Positions 29,854-38,588 are shown, counted from the stretch's first letter. The stretch is 40,714 nt of DNA from Dehalococcoidia bacterium (GCA_021296055.1 JAGWBE010000017.1:4060-44773); one strand, 5' to 3'. The notes: generated from the sequence alone by a model not told the origin. Made by a program: numbers and translations.

Positions 29854-30872
29854 CGTTCCTGGACGGCAAACGGGTGCTCGTAACCGGCGGCACAGGCTCA
29901 CTGGGCCAGGCGCTAGTGCGCCGCATTTTGTCGGGCGAGGAGGGGCAGCCGTCGCGGGTTACGGTGCTGTCGCGCGACGAGGCGAAGCAGCACGAGATGC
30001 GCCTCGCCTACGCGCAGCAGCCGCAGGCGACGGACGACATCATCTACGCCGCCGCGCGCGACGCCCTCGCCTTCCACGTGGGCGACGTGCGCGACTACGA
30101 CGCGCTGCGTTGGGCCGTGGCCGAGGCCGACGTCATCGTCCACGCGGCGGCGCTCAAGCAGGTGCCCACCTGCGAGTACTTCCCCGAGGAGGCGTTCCGC
30201 ACCAACACGGGCGGCGCCGCGAACCTGGCGCGCGCGGTGCGCGAGGCGGGCAACGTCGAGGTGGTGGTCGGCGTCTCCACCGATAAGGCGTGCAAGCCGG
30301 TCAACGTCATAGGCATGACCAAGGCGCTGTCGGAGCGCATCCTCGTCGAGGCGAACCGCCATGTGCCCAACACCCGCCTGGTCTGCGTCCGCTACGGCAA
30401 CGTGCTCGCCTCCCGAGGCTCCATCATCCCCCTCTTCCAGGAGCAGGCGGCGCGGGGCGGGCCACTGACCGTAACCGTGCCGGAGATGACGCGCTTCCTG
30501 CTGTCGCTGGACGACGCCGTGAGCGTGGTCTTCGCCGCGATGAAGCACGCCGCCGCGGGCGAGATCATCGTGCCCAAGTTGGAGTCGGCACGCATCGTCG
30601 ACGTGGCCGAAACCATCATCGGCGACCGGCCCGCCGCCATCGAGTACACCGGCATCCGCCCAGGCGAGAAGGTGCACGAGGTGCTGGTGTCGGAGGAGGA
30701 GTTGCCCCGCACCGTGGAGCGCAACGGCTTCTTCACGATCGGCTCCGTGCTGGAGTACGCGCAAGAAGCGCCCGCGCTGCGCGAGGAGTATTCGTCGCGC
30801 AATCCGACGCTGGAGGGCGAGCGCCTGCGCGCCGTCCTCGCGCCCTTCCTCTCCAGCGGAGGCGGCCCGTGA
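29850..30872 (+). CDS. fnlA: UDP-GlcNAc 4,6-dehydratase/5-epimerase (FnlA/WbjB/CapE-like)
   Basis: This 340-residue enzyme carries out the first committed step of UDP-L-FucNAc synthesis from UDP-GlcNAc. GKRVLVTGGTGSLGQALVRRI (residues 6-26) binds NAD(P). VLSRDEAKQHEMR, FHVGDVRDYDAL, HAAALKQVPTCEYFPEEAFRTN, VSTDKACKPVNVIGMTKALSER and RYGNVLASRGSIIPLFQEQ are hallmark blocks of the CapE/FnlA/PseB group. The position of the classical YxxxK tyrosine reads Ile (IGMTK). CapE-type enzymes also replace the tyrosine (Met), while PseB-type enzymes keep it, so this favours the FucNAc branch over pseudaminic acid. It overlaps fnlB (ATGA) and the following gene (GTGA). Confidence 0.88.
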   Translation: MTFLDGKRVLVTGGTGSLGQALVRRILSGEEGQPSRVTVLSRDEAKQHEMRLAYAQQPQATDDIIYAAARDALAFHVGDVRDYDALRWAVAEADVIVHAAALKQVPTCEYFPEEAFRTNTGGAANLARAVREAGNVEVVVGVSTDKACKPVNVIGMTKALSERILVEANRHVPNTRLVCVRYGNVLASRGSIIPLFQEQAARGGPLTVTVPEMTRFLLSLDDAVSVVFAAMKHAAAGEIIVPKLESARIVDVAETIIGDRPAAIEYTGIRPGEKVHEVLVSEEELPRTVERNGFFTIGSVLEYAQEAPALREEYSSRNPTLEGERLRAVLAPFLSSGGGP

Positions 30873-31966
30873 GGATAATGACCATCCTGGGCACGCGCCC
30901 GGAGATCATCCGCCTCAGCCGCGTCATCCCCGCCCTCGACCGCGCCGCCGACCACGTCCTCGTCCACACCGGGCAGAACTTCCGCCCCGAGCTGAGCGAC
31001 GTCTTCTTCGACGAGCTGGGCGTCCGCCACCCCGACGTGCGCCTGGACGCGGGCGCGTCCGGCTTCGGCGCGCAGGTAGGGCGCATCCTGGCTGGGGCGG
31101 CGGAGGCGATCGAGGCGGCGCGGCCCGACCGCGTCGTCATCCTCGGCGACACCAACAGCGGGCTATCGGCGCTGGCCGCCGCTCGCGCGGGCGTGCCCGT
31201 CTTTCATCTCGAGGCAGGCAACCGCTGCTACGACCCGCGCGTGCCGGAGGAGGTGAACCGCCGCGTCATCGACCACGCCTCGGCGGTGCTGATGCCCTAC
31301 ACGCATCGCAGCGCCGCGAACCTGGAGCGCGAGGGCATCGAGCGCGAGCGCGTCTTCGTCGTCGGCAACCCTATCAACGAGGTGATGCGCCACTACGCCG
31401 ATCGCATCGACGCGAGCGGCGCGCTCGAACGCTTGGGCGTGGAGCCCGGCGTCTACTTCCTCGCCACGCTGCACCGCGCCGAGACGGTGGACGTCCCCGA
31501 GCGCCTCCGCGCCGCCGTCGCGAGCCTCGGCGCCGTCGCCGAGCGCTGGGGCGTGCCCGTGCTCCTATCGACGCACCCCCACACCGCCGACCGCCTCGCC
31601 CGCGAGGGCGTCGCCTCGGTGGACGGCGTGCGCCTCATCGAGCCATTGGGCTTCTTCGACTTCGGCAAGTTGGCGCGCGGCGCGCGGTGCGTGCTCACCG
31701 ACAGCGGCACCGTGCAGGAGGAGTGCTGCATCCTGCGGTTGCCCAACGTTACGCTGCGCGACGTTACGGAGCGCCCCGAGACGGTGGAGTGCGGCAGCAG
31801 CATCCTCGCGGGGGTGGAGGCGGAGAACGTGCTGCGCGCGGTGGAGGCCGCCACGGCGTCGCCCCCCGCGTGGACGCCGCCGCCGGAGTACGTCGTCCCC
31901 GACGTTACGTCCGCCGCGCTGAACATCATCCTGGGCCGCCACCTGCTCCGCCGCGAGGCCACGTGA
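30869..31966 (+). CDS. fnlC: UDP-N-acetylglucosamine 2-epimerase family (FnlC/WbjD/CapG-like)
   Basis: This 365-residue GT-B-fold epimerase is read from a GTG that overlaps the fnlA stop. MTILGTRPEIIRLSRVIPAL, HTGQNFRPELSDVFFDELGV, VILGDTNSGLSAL, FHLEAGNRCYDPRVPEEVNRRVIDH and LTDSGTVQEECCIL are the signature blocks of WecB-like 2-epimerases. The wording TRPEIIRLSRV and GNRCYDPRVPEE is closer to the FnlC/CapG branch (UDP-L-PneNAc to UDP-L-FucNAc) than to WecB. Active-site acids in DTNS, EAGN and PEE are present. Its position right after FnlA supports the branch. Confidence 0.88.
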   Translation: MRIMTILGTRPEIIRLSRVIPALDRAADHVLVHTGQNFRPELSDVFFDELGVRHPDVRLDAGASGFGAQVGRILAGAAEAIEAARPDRVVILGDTNSGLSALAAARAGVPVFHLEAGNRCYDPRVPEEVNRRVIDHASAVLMPYTHRSAANLEREGIERERVFVVGNPINEVMRHYADRIDASGALERLGVEPGVYFLATLHRAETVDVPERLRAAVASLGAVAERWGVPVLLSTHPHTADRLAREGVASVDGVRLIEPLGFFDFGKLARGARCVLTDSGTVQEECCILRLPNVTLRDVTERPETVECGSSILAGVEAENVLRAVEAATASPPAWTPPPEYVVPDVTSAALNIILGRHLLRREAT

Positions 31967-32577
31967 GCGAGGCGGCGCCGTCCGCCGAGACGCCGCGCTA
32001 CAAGCGCGCGATGGACCTAGCGGTGCTCGCCGCCGCCCACCTCGCCGCTCTGCCTCTGTGGGCGCTGCTGTGGATCGCCATCCCCGTCCTCATCATGCTG
32101 GACGACGGGCGCCCCGTCTTCTACCGCCAGCGGCGCGTGGGCAAGGACGGCGCGCTGTTCGAGGTGCTCAAGTTCCGCACGATGACGCGCGGCAGCGACG
32201 AGGACGGCCCCGCCCGCACCGCCCGCGACGACCCGCGCGTTACGCGCTTCGGGCGCCTACTGCGCCGCACCGCGCTCGACGAGCTGCCGCAGGTGCTGAA
32301 CATCCTGCGCGGCGAGATGAGCTTCGTCGGCCCCAGGGCGCTGTCGGCGGCGGAGTGCGCCGAGCTGGCCGAGCGCCTCCCCGACTTCGCCCAACGCCAA
32401 GCCGTCCTCCCCGGCCTCACCGGCCTCGCCCAGGTCTACAACACCGGCGACGACCCGGAGCGCAAATTGGCCTACGACCTCGACTACGTCCGTCGCCGCT
32501 CTCCCCTCCTCGACGCGAAACTGCTCGCCCTCTCCGCCGCCAACACCCTCCGAGGCCGCTGGGACAGGCGCGGCTAG
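31963..32577 (+). CDS. Initiating phosphoglycosyl transferase (PglC/WbaP-type sugar transferase)
   Basis: This 204-residue monotopic enzyme transfers a sugar-1-phosphate from UDP- or dTDP-sugar to undecaprenyl phosphate, the first membrane step of glycan assembly. A basic start and one membrane helix (MDLAVLAAAHLAALPLWALLWIAIPVLIML, with the reentrant-helix proline) precede VFYRQRRVGKDGALFEVLKFRTM. The catalytic Asp-Glu pair lies in RRTALDELPQVLNILRGEMSFVGPRAL, and GLTGLAQVYNTGDDPERKLAYDLDYV follows. It is of the small PglC size class, lacking WbaP extra domains. It is the last gene of the operon, with GTG overlapping the fnlC stop. Confidence 0.92.
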   Translation: MSEAAPSAETPRYKRAMDLAVLAAAHLAALPLWALLWIAIPVLIMLDDGRPVFYRQRRVGKDGALFEVLKFRTMTRGSDEDGPARTARDDPRVTRFGRLLRRTALDELPQVLNILRGEMSFVGPRALSAAECAELAERLPDFAQRQAVLPGLTGLAQVYNTGDDPERKLAYDLDYVRRRSPLLDAKLLALSAANTLRGRWDRRG

Positions 32578-32641
32578 CGCCCGCTCCCCGCAGCGCCGCG
32601 CGCTTTACAAGCGCCGCCCGCCAGGGTAACAATAGAGGCAC

Positions 32642-32718
32642 GGGCGGATAGCTCAGTCGGTTAGAGCGCCTGCTTCACACGCAGGAGGTCGCAGGTTCAA
32701 GTCCTGCTTCGCCCACCA
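32642..32718 (+). tRNA. tRNA-Val (anticodon CAC)
   Basis: The 77-nt cloverleaf has acceptor stem GGGCGGA/TTCGCCC (one G-U pair), a D-arm from TAGCTCAGTCGGTTAGAGC, anticodon stem CCTGC/GCAGG with loop TTCACAC (anticodon CAC), and T-arm GCAGG-TTCAAGT-CCTGC. The discriminator is A, and the 3' CCA is encoded. Confidence 0.96.
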
Positions 32719-33095
32719 GCGCCCATTCCGCCCTCGCGTTCTATAGCCCCAAGAATTCCCAAATTCGTGGGTAGTTGAGCCAGGGATTCGGTAGTTCGTT
32801 GAGCCGGGATCTGCCCCACGCACGGGGAAGCGTCTCTGCACAGCGGCCGTGCAGCCTCCGACAGCCCATGAGAAAGACACGTACTCTAGATGAGCGGAAA
32901 CTGCGGGGAGGGGCCTATCCCCAAGAAGGGACGGGAGTGACTGTAGCCTGAGGGTGGCTCAGTCCTCAGTGGTATGGCATAGCCCGTTCGCCATCAACCC
33001 GCCCGCTACCTCTCCGTTCGCGCTGAGACACAGCCGAAGCACGAACCCACCCTGTAGGGAGGCTCGCGAGCCGCCCGCAATCCCCACCGAGGGCG
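32719..33095. other. Gene-poor interval behind the tRNA with near-direct repeats
   Basis: I see no gene that I would support in this 377-bp interval. Two similar units, GTAGTTGAGCCAGGGA (32771-32786) and GTAGTTCGTTGAGCCGGGA (32791-32809), sit in tandem, and a diverged family-1 palindrome lies at 33016-33046. Base composition drops from here to the right. A tRNA 3' end followed by such sequence is a common scar of integration, but no integrase or second attachment copy is visible. Confidence 0.45.
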
Positions 33096-34328
33096 CTACC
33101 GCCTGCCCAGCCTGAGGAACAGGCCGACCAGACTCCCCATCACGACGATCACTATACCTATGCCAACCCACCCCCAGATGGTCGCGCGCAAAACCCTTAC
33201 GCGAAAGTCGAAGGACTCGTCTACCAGCGGGTTGCGGGCGCGAATTGTGATGGCGTAGTCGCCGGGGACCAGGTTGGCGGGCGGTGTGATTTCCAGGCTG
33301 ATGTCTGCGATGGCCTCCGCCTCTAGGTTCACGACCGAGTCCACCTCGAAGGTTACTTCCCAGCCGGGCGGAGCGTCCGCCAGCAGGTTCACGCTGGGCT
33401 GCGCCGCGGTGCCTATGTTCACCAGCCGGATGGCCGCCGGCGTGGCCTGACCGGCGACAGCATCGAGATTCAGCCGTTGGTTCGGTGTGGTCAGGAGCAG
33501 GTCGGGCACGCCAGTCAGCACCACTTGGAGAGGCACCTCTAGGAAGAACTCCTCGCTGGCGGCTTCGAACACCGCCCGGTAGCCACCGGGCAGCGCGTCG
33601 CGGTTCGGGCTCAGCGTCGTCGTGATGCGCTCGATTCCCCGAGGTATGACCGTCACACTGGAGATGAGCTTCTGCTCGCCGACCGCCGGCGTGAAGGTCA
33701 CCGTCCAGCCTGTCGGCACGAGCGACCCCAGCTCGAGCGTGACGTTCTCGCTTGTCCTGTTGGTGATGGCGATGTCGAAGCCGAACTGACTTGTCGTCGG
33801 CCCTCTGAGCGCGTTGAAGGTCGCACGCGCAAGCACCTCCTCCCCCGGCGGTCGGTCGATCGAGCCTCTCTGGACGCTGACGACCTCGGCGCCGAGGAGC
33901 TCGCCGCTGGGCGACACGATGTTGAGCCGGGCCTGGAACTCGGAAGTGCCCTCTTCCTGAAGGGGCGTTAGCCGTAGGCGGAAGTCCTTGCTCACCCCGC
34001 CAGGGAGCGTGATGGACGTAATCTCGTAGGGGCCGAAGATGGGCCGTAGCGCGATTCGCCAGTCGTCCGGCACGCCGGACACCTCGAGCAGCGCCTGCTG
34101 TGTCTCGGCGGAGCCGTTGCACAGGGTCACGTCGAGCTCCAGTTGCCCCACGCCGGGGTCGAACGTCACCCCGCGCACGGGCAAGACGATGCTGATGCCC
34201 GGGGGGCACTGAAGCTCGCCGCCCAGCTGATTGGTGCGCTCTTGAGCATGCGCAAGGCCGGAGGCCGTAGTCATTGCTACGAGCGCGAGCGTAATTAGAG
34301 CGATTCGTGAAAATCTCGCGGGGGTCAT
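33096..34328 (-). CDS. Secreted, membrane-anchored NEW3-domain protein
   Basis: The 410-residue extracellular protein has a signal peptide (ARFSRIALITLALVAMTTASGLAHAQ), a series of beta-rich repeats and a C-terminal membrane helix (IWGWVGIGIVIVVMGSLVGLFL) ending in RLGRR. The repeats contain the NEW3 pattern of COG1470-like proteins: SGVPDDWRIALRP, VPTGWTVTFTPAVGEQKLISSVTVIP, LPGGYRAVFEA, APPGWEVTFEVD and LVPGDYAITIRARN. Three or more Ig-like modules are likely. The ATG at 34326-34328 is preferred, with an in-frame GTG six codons upstream as alternative. It lies 67 bp beyond the transporter ATPase gene on the same strand. Function is unknown; partners of this family include ABC exporters and glycosidases. 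Confidence 0.78.
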   Translation of the reverse strand: MTPARFSRIALITLALVAMTTASGLAHAQERTNQLGGELQCPPGISIVLPVRGVTFDPGVGQLELDVTLCNGSAETQQALLEVSGVPDDWRIALRPIFGPYEITSITLPGGVSKDFRLRLTPLQEEGTSEFQARLNIVSPSGELLGAEVVSVQRGSIDRPPGEEVLARATFNALRGPTTSQFGFDIAITNRTSENVTLELGSLVPTGWTVTFTPAVGEQKLISSVTVIPRGIERITTTLSPNRDALPGGYRAVFEAASEEFFLEVPLQVVLTGVPDLLLTTPNQRLNLDAVAGQATPAAIRLVNIGTAAQPSVNLLADAPPGWEVTFEVDSVVNLEAEAIADISLEITPPANLVPGDYAITIRARNPLVDESFDFRVRVLRATIWGWVGIGIVIVVMGSLVGLFLRLGRR

Positions 34329-34413
34329 GGCAATCACGACCTGCACCGGCTGCTGGGACGCCTATCGAGTGCGCCGCGGCTAGGTGGAGGCCTAAGTATA
34401 GCGCAGCGGCTGG

Positions 34414-35430
34414 TCATACCCGGATGCAGGCTGTCCAGTGCCCCGGCTTGGTCTCGCGCAATGCCGGCGCCTCGCCCCGGCACTCGTCGATGGCTATCGG
34501 GCAGCGTGTGTGAAAGACGCAGCCGGAGGGAGGGTTGGCCGGGCTGGGGATGTCGCCTACGAGAATCTGACGCTGCCTGGCCCGCTCCACCCGCGGGTCC
34601 GGGATTGGGACCGCCGACATGAGCGCCTGCGTGTAGGGGTGCAGGGGGTCGTCGAACAGTTCCTTGGCGCTGGATATCTCCATGACCTTCCCCAGGTACA
34701 TCACCACCACGCGCGATGCGATGTGCCGGACAACGGACAGGTCGTGCGCAATCACCATGTAGGTCAGGCCGAACTGGTCCTGCAGGTCCGCGAGCAGGTT
34801 CAGGATTTGCGCCTGGACCGAGACGTCCAGAGCCGATACCGGCTCGTCTGCGACGATGAACTCGGGCTGCATCGCCAGCGCCCTTGCAATCCCGATGCGC
34901 TGTCGCTGGCCGCCGCTGAACTCGTGCGGGTAGCGTCCCGTCATCGCCGGGTCCAGACCCACCGACCGGAACAGCTCGGCGACCCGCCTCCGGTACTCCA
35001 CCTTGCTCGCAGCCAGCCGGTGCACCACGAGCGGCTCGCCGACGAAGCTGCCCACCGTCATCCGGGGGTGCAGTGAAGAGTAGGGGTCTTGGAAAATGAC
35101 CTGCATCCGCTGCCGGTAGGGCATGAACTGCCTGCCGCTGAGCCGCAGGATGTTCACGCCATCGAACCAGATCTCCCCGCCTGTCGGCTTCGCTAGCCGC
35201 AGGATCGCCCGGCCGAGCGTTGTCTTCCCCGACCCGCTCTCCCCGACGATTGCCAGCGTCTGGCCGCGCTTGATGTTGAGGCTGATGCCGTCGACGGCCT
35301 TGATGTCCCCCACCCTCCGCCGGAAGAGCCCTGCAGTGATGGGAAAGTACATCTGGAGGTCTTTGACCTGGACGAGGTCATCCTGCGCGGTGCGTGCACC
35401 CTCCATGTTCTCTGCGCGCTCGGTAGTCAC
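34414..35430 (-). CDS. oppF: Peptide ABC transporter ATPase, OppF/DppF-like
   Basis: This 338-residue ATP-binding subunit of a peptide/nickel-type importer has Walker A GESGSGKTT (about residues 64-72), Q-loop QVIFQDPYSSLHPR, signature SGGQRQRIGIARAL and Walker B FIVADEPVSALD. The C-terminal oligopeptide-family extension contains HPYTQALMSAVP and the cysteine-bearing CVFHTRCPIAIDEC, which in relatives can hold an iron-sulfur cluster or metal. It dimerises with the OppD-type partner. The ATG overlaps the partner's stop by 4 bp. Confidence 0.93.
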   Translation of the reverse strand: MTTERAENMEGARTAQDDLVQVKDLQMYFPITAGLFRRRVGDIKAVDGISLNIKRGQTLAIVGESGSGKTTLGRAILRLAKPTGGEIWFDGVNILRLSGRQFMPYRQRMQVIFQDPYSSLHPRMTVGSFVGEPLVVHRLAASKVEYRRRVAELFRSVGLDPAMTGRYPHEFSGGQRQRIGIARALAMQPEFIVADEPVSALDVSVQAQILNLLADLQDQFGLTYMVIAHDLSVVRHIASRVVVMYLGKVMEISSAKELFDDPLHPYTQALMSAVPIPDPRVERARQRQILVGDIPSPANPPSGCVFHTRCPIAIDECRGEAPALRETKPGHWTACIRV

Positions 35431-36434
35431 TTCGACTTCACCACCGTGGAGTCGCCGATGTCCACCTCATTCCATTGCCAGCAGGCGGCCGTGTGATCGT
35501 CTGTCACGAGCATCGCGGGAGGCTCCTCGCGCTCGCATCGCTCCACGATGAACGGGCACCGGGGGTGAAAGTAGCAGCCCCCGGGCAGCCGGAGGAGGCT
35601 TGGCGGCAGGCCCTCGATCGTCGACAGCCGGGAGCCTTCCACCCGGTCCATGCGAGGCACCGATTGCAGCAGCCCGAGTGTGTAGGGATGCCGGGGGTTG
35701 TGGTAGATCTCGTCCGCCGTCGCCTGCTCGACGATCTTGCCGGCGTACATCACGTTCACTCGGTGAGCATATCGCGCGACCACGCCTAGGTTGTGAGTGA
35801 TGAGCAGGACTGCGGTTGACAGTTGCTCGGCCACGCTCTCCAGCAGTTCCAGGACCTGCGCCTGGATGGTCACATCGAGTGCGGTCGTCGGCTCGTCGGC
35901 GATGACCAGCTTGGGCTCGCAGCTGAGGGCCATCGCTATCATGACCCGCTGCCGCATGCCGCCGCTGAACTGGTGGGGGTAGTCGGCCATCCGGTCGGTG
36001 GGCTGCGGAATGCCCACTAGCTCCAACAACTCGACCGCGCGCCGCCATGCGGCCTGCTTGTCGATGTCCTTGTGGGCGCGGATGGTTTCCACGATCTGGT
36101 GGCCGATGGTGAACACCGGGTTCAGGGAGGTCATCGGTTCCTGGAACACCATGCCGATTTCGTTTCCCCTGACCCCGCGCATCTCCTGTTCGCTCAGCTT
36201 GAGGAGGTCGCGGCCATTCAGGAGGATCTCGCCCCCAATGATGCGCCCGGGCGGGAAGGGCACGAGCCGCATCACCGAGAGGGCGCTCACGCTCTTGCCG
36301 CAGCCGCTCTCTCCCACCAGCGCGACGAATTCCCCCTCCTGGATGTCGTAGCTAACGTTGTCGACCGCCTTCGCCTCCCCTTCGTCGGTGAAGAAGGACG
36401 TGCGGAGGTTCCGTATCTCGAGGAGTGCAGCCAT
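35427..36434 (-). CDS. oppD: Peptide ABC transporter ATPase, OppD/DppD-like
   Basis: This 335-residue subunit is the heteromeric partner of OppF. It shows Walker A GESGCGKSVSALS (about 39-51), MVFQEPMTSLNPVFTIGHQ, signature SGGMRQRVMIAMAL, Walker B LVIADEPTTALDVTIQAQ, and the C-terminal HPYTLGLLQSVPR and CYFHPRCPFIVERCERE segments. Both ATPases have complete catalytic motifs, so two functional sites are expected. It lies 30 bp after the OppC-like permease gene. Confidence 0.93.
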   Translation of the reverse strand: MAALLEIRNLRTSFFTDEGEAKAVDNVSYDIQEGEFVALVGESGCGKSVSALSVMRLVPFPPGRIIGGEILLNGRDLLKLSEQEMRGVRGNEIGMVFQEPMTSLNPVFTIGHQIVETIRAHKDIDKQAAWRRAVELLELVGIPQPTDRMADYPHQFSGGMRQRVMIAMALSCEPKLVIADEPTTALDVTIQAQVLELLESVAEQLSTAVLLITHNLGVVARYAHRVNVMYAGKIVEQATADEIYHNPRHPYTLGLLQSVPRMDRVEGSRLSTIEGLPPSLLRLPGGCYFHPRCPFIVERCEREEPPAMLVTDDHTAACWQWNEVDIGDSTVVKSK

Positions 36435-36464
36435 GTGACGCTTCTCCTTCTCAGGCAGGTCGGC

Positions 36465-37433
36465 CTACGACGGACGGCCCCTTTCGGCGCTCTGGATCTG
36501 CTCTGCGAAGCGCGCCGACCGGCCGGTGAGACCTACCCCACTGCCTCGCAGACGCGGGTCCAACACGTCTCGGAGGGCATCGCCGAGCAGGTTGAAGCCG
36601 AAGACCGCCGCCCCGATGGCAATCGCCGGTGGAATGGTCAGGCGGTAGCCGGCGTTGAACACGTCCCGCACACCCCGGCTGACCAGGTTCCCCCAGCTCG
36701 GCACGTCTCCCGGCAGGCCGAGGCCGAGGAACGTCAGCGATGTCTCGATGATGATTGCCGTCCCGATGATGAGGCTCCCGAGGATCAGGTAGAGCGCGAT
36801 GAGCTGCGGGAATATGTACCGCGCGAAGATGCGTAGGGTAGACGCCCCGATAGCGCGTGCGCTATCGACGTAGGGCATCTCCTTGATGCTGAGGACCACC
36901 GACCGCATCGTGCGCAACTGCGGGGGGACGAAGATGATGGCGATGGTGAAGATGAGGGTGTTCAGGGAGGAGCCCAAGACCACGAGGACGAACAGGGCCA
37001 GCACCAGCCCGGGGATGGTCATCATCGTGTCCACGACGCGCTGGAAGAGCAGGTCGACCAGCCCGCCGTAGTAGGCCGTGACGATGGCGAGGAACGTGGC
37101 CACGGTTATGGCCGCGAAGACCGCCAGCACTCCGACCATGATGGAAAGCCGGGCCCCCCATATCGTGCGGGACCACAGGTCGCGGCCCGCGTAGTCCGCA
37201 CCAAGAAGGTGCTCCGCGCTTGGTTCGGTAAAGGGTGCGGCGACGATCCGGGCCGGGTCGTGCGTGGCGAAGACGTAGGGAAAGGCCGCCGCCACTACCG
37301 CGATGAGGATCAGAACGGCGCCCAGCGCCCCCAGTGGCTTCAGCCGGGCGAACCTCCAGACCGCGCGGGCCCACTCCCGAGGAAGCCGGGCAACGAACGC
37401 CGCCTCCAGTGGCTGCTCGATTACCCTGTCCAT
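36465..37433 (-). CDS. oppC: Peptide ABC transporter permease, OppC/DppC-like
   Basis: This 322-residue membrane permease has an N-terminal cytoplasmic segment (WARAVWRFARLKPLGALGAVL) typical of OppC, a first helix, the conserved TEPSAEHLLGADYAGRDLWSRTIWGARLS loop, and five further helices. The EAA-like loop ARAIGASTLRIFARYIFPQ contacts the ATPases. GLPGDVPSWGNLVS also matches the family. It pairs with the OppB-type permease upstream to form the channel. Confidence 0.92.
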   Translation of the reverse strand: MDRVIEQPLEAAFVARLPREWARAVWRFARLKPLGALGAVLILIAVVAAAFPYVFATHDPARIVAAPFTEPSAEHLLGADYAGRDLWSRTIWGARLSIMVGVLAVFAAITVATFLAIVTAYYGGLVDLLFQRVVDTMMTIPGLVLALFVLVVLGSSLNTLIFTIAIIFVPPQLRTMRSVVLSIKEMPYVDSARAIGASTLRIFARYIFPQLIALYLILGSLIIGTAIIIETSLTFLGLGLPGDVPSWGNLVSRGVRDVFNAGYRLTIPPAIAIGAAVFGFNLLGDALRDVLDPRLRGSGVGLTGRSARFAEQIQSAERGRPS

Positions 37434-37466
37434 CGCTTACCCGCTCCTACCGGTTGGGCCTTCGGG

Positions 37467-38453
37467 CTAATCATACCGGATCCTTGGGTCGATCCACCCA
37501 TAGGTGATGTCGACGAGGAGGTTCGCGAACAGCACCGCCGCGCCGATCAGCAGGGTGATGGCCTGCAGCACTGGAAAATCTCGGGTTTCGGCCGCATTGA
37601 CCAGCGCCGCCCCGATCCCATTGACGCCGAAGACCACTTCCACGATGACAGACCCCGCGATGAGGCGGTCCAAGCTCAGTCCGATGAGCGTGATGACGGG
37701 AAGCAGCGCGTTCCGCAAAGCGTGCTTGTAGAAGACGCTGCCCTCAGCCAGCCCCTTGGCGCGCGCCGTCCGGATGTAGTCCTGCCCCAGCACCTCAAGC
37801 ATCTGGGAGCGTGTCAGCCGCATGATTGGCGCCGCCGCAGTGAAGGACACGACGGCCGCAGGGATAGCAATATTGCTCAGATTCGTTACCGGGTCCTCCC
37901 AGAAGGGCACGAAATCGGGCGTTACCCAGTAGAACTGGGTCGATAGGACGACCACGATGACGGCTGCGATGACGAAGGCGGGCGTAGTGAGTCCGCCGAG
38001 CGAGAGCACACGTACGAGGTTGTCGAGCTTGGACTCCGGGAATCGAGCTGAGACGATGCCCAACGGCACCCCAAGGAGCACCGAGCCGATCAGGCCCATG
38101 ATGCCCAGCTGAACCGTTGCGGGCAGCCGCTCCCTGATGACGTCGACCACCGGCTTCTGGTTGACGTAGGAGTTGCCTAGGTCACCCGTGGCCAGGTGGC
38201 TGGTCCAGCGCACGTACTGGACGTGGATTGGATCGGCGAGGCCGTACCGTTCGCGAACGAGCCGCTCCCACTCCTCCTCTGCGCTGCCGGTCTGTCCGGT
38301 GATCCGCTGTCCGATTCCCGAGCCCCCCTCCTCCGCGAAGAGGAAGTCCACGAAGTCCCCGGGGATCGTCCGCAGCATGAAGAAGAAGAGCAACGAAATG
38401 AGGAACAGCGTGAGAGGGACGAGCATCAGCCGTCTGAGGACGTATGTGCCCAA
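37467..38453 (-). CDS. oppB: Peptide ABC transporter permease, OppB/DppB-like
   Basis: The 328-residue permease starts MGTYVLRRLMLVPLTLFLISLLFF with the typical RTIPGD-F-V motif after the first helix. The next helices include GIMGLIGSVLLGVPLGIVSA, and the EAA loop reads DYIRTARAKGLAEGSVFYKHALRNALLPVITLIGL. The TTG start is supported by AGGAGGGAGG a few bases upstream. It follows the binding-protein gene across a 135-bp gap that carries a strong hairpin, and it precedes oppC by 33 bp. Confidence 0.92.
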   Translation of the reverse strand: MGTYVLRRLMLVPLTLFLISLLFFFMLRTIPGDFVDFLFAEEGGSGIGQRITGQTGSAEEEWERLVRERYGLADPIHVQYVRWTSHLATGDLGNSYVNQKPVVDVIRERLPATVQLGIMGLIGSVLLGVPLGIVSARFPESKLDNLVRVLSLGGLTTPAFVIAAVIVVVLSTQFYWVTPDFVPFWEDPVTNLSNIAIPAAVVSFTAAAPIMRLTRSQMLEVLGQDYIRTARAKGLAEGSVFYKHALRNALLPVITLIGLSLDRLIAGSVIVEVVFGVNGIGAALVNAAETRDFPVLQAITLLIGAAVLFANLLVDITYGWIDPRIRYD

Positions 38454-38530
38454 GCGATACCTCCCTCCTCAAGCGCCACTTCTCAGCACGGCTGCCACTC
38501 TGCCCAGGGCGGAGTGGTGATAGAGCGGTG

Positions 38531-38562
38531 GAGTGGGGGAGAGGGAACCCTCTCCCCCACTC
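38531..38562 (-). terminator. 15-bp-stem hairpin between the binding protein and permease genes
   Basis: Perfect arms GAGTGGGGGAGAGGG and CCCTCTCCCCCACTC meet around AA. It lies 27 bp past the binding-protein stop and about 78 bp before the oppB start. There is no U-tract, so partial termination or 3'-end protection of the binding-protein mRNA is more likely than full termination. Confidence 0.6.
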
Positions 38563-38588
38563 GCTTGCTTGCGCGTCTGCGATGCCTG

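Noticed and set aside
32653..32880. A minus-strand frame over the tRNA-Val gene
   Set aside because: It is the familiar antisense-tRNA artefact (reading ...KQDLNLRPPACEAGAL) and is not a gene.
33096..34346. The GTG at 34346 as start of the NEW3 protein
   Set aside because: The six extra residues give no better signal peptide. ATG 34328 places the basic residues right before the hydrophobic core. The GTG cannot be excluded.
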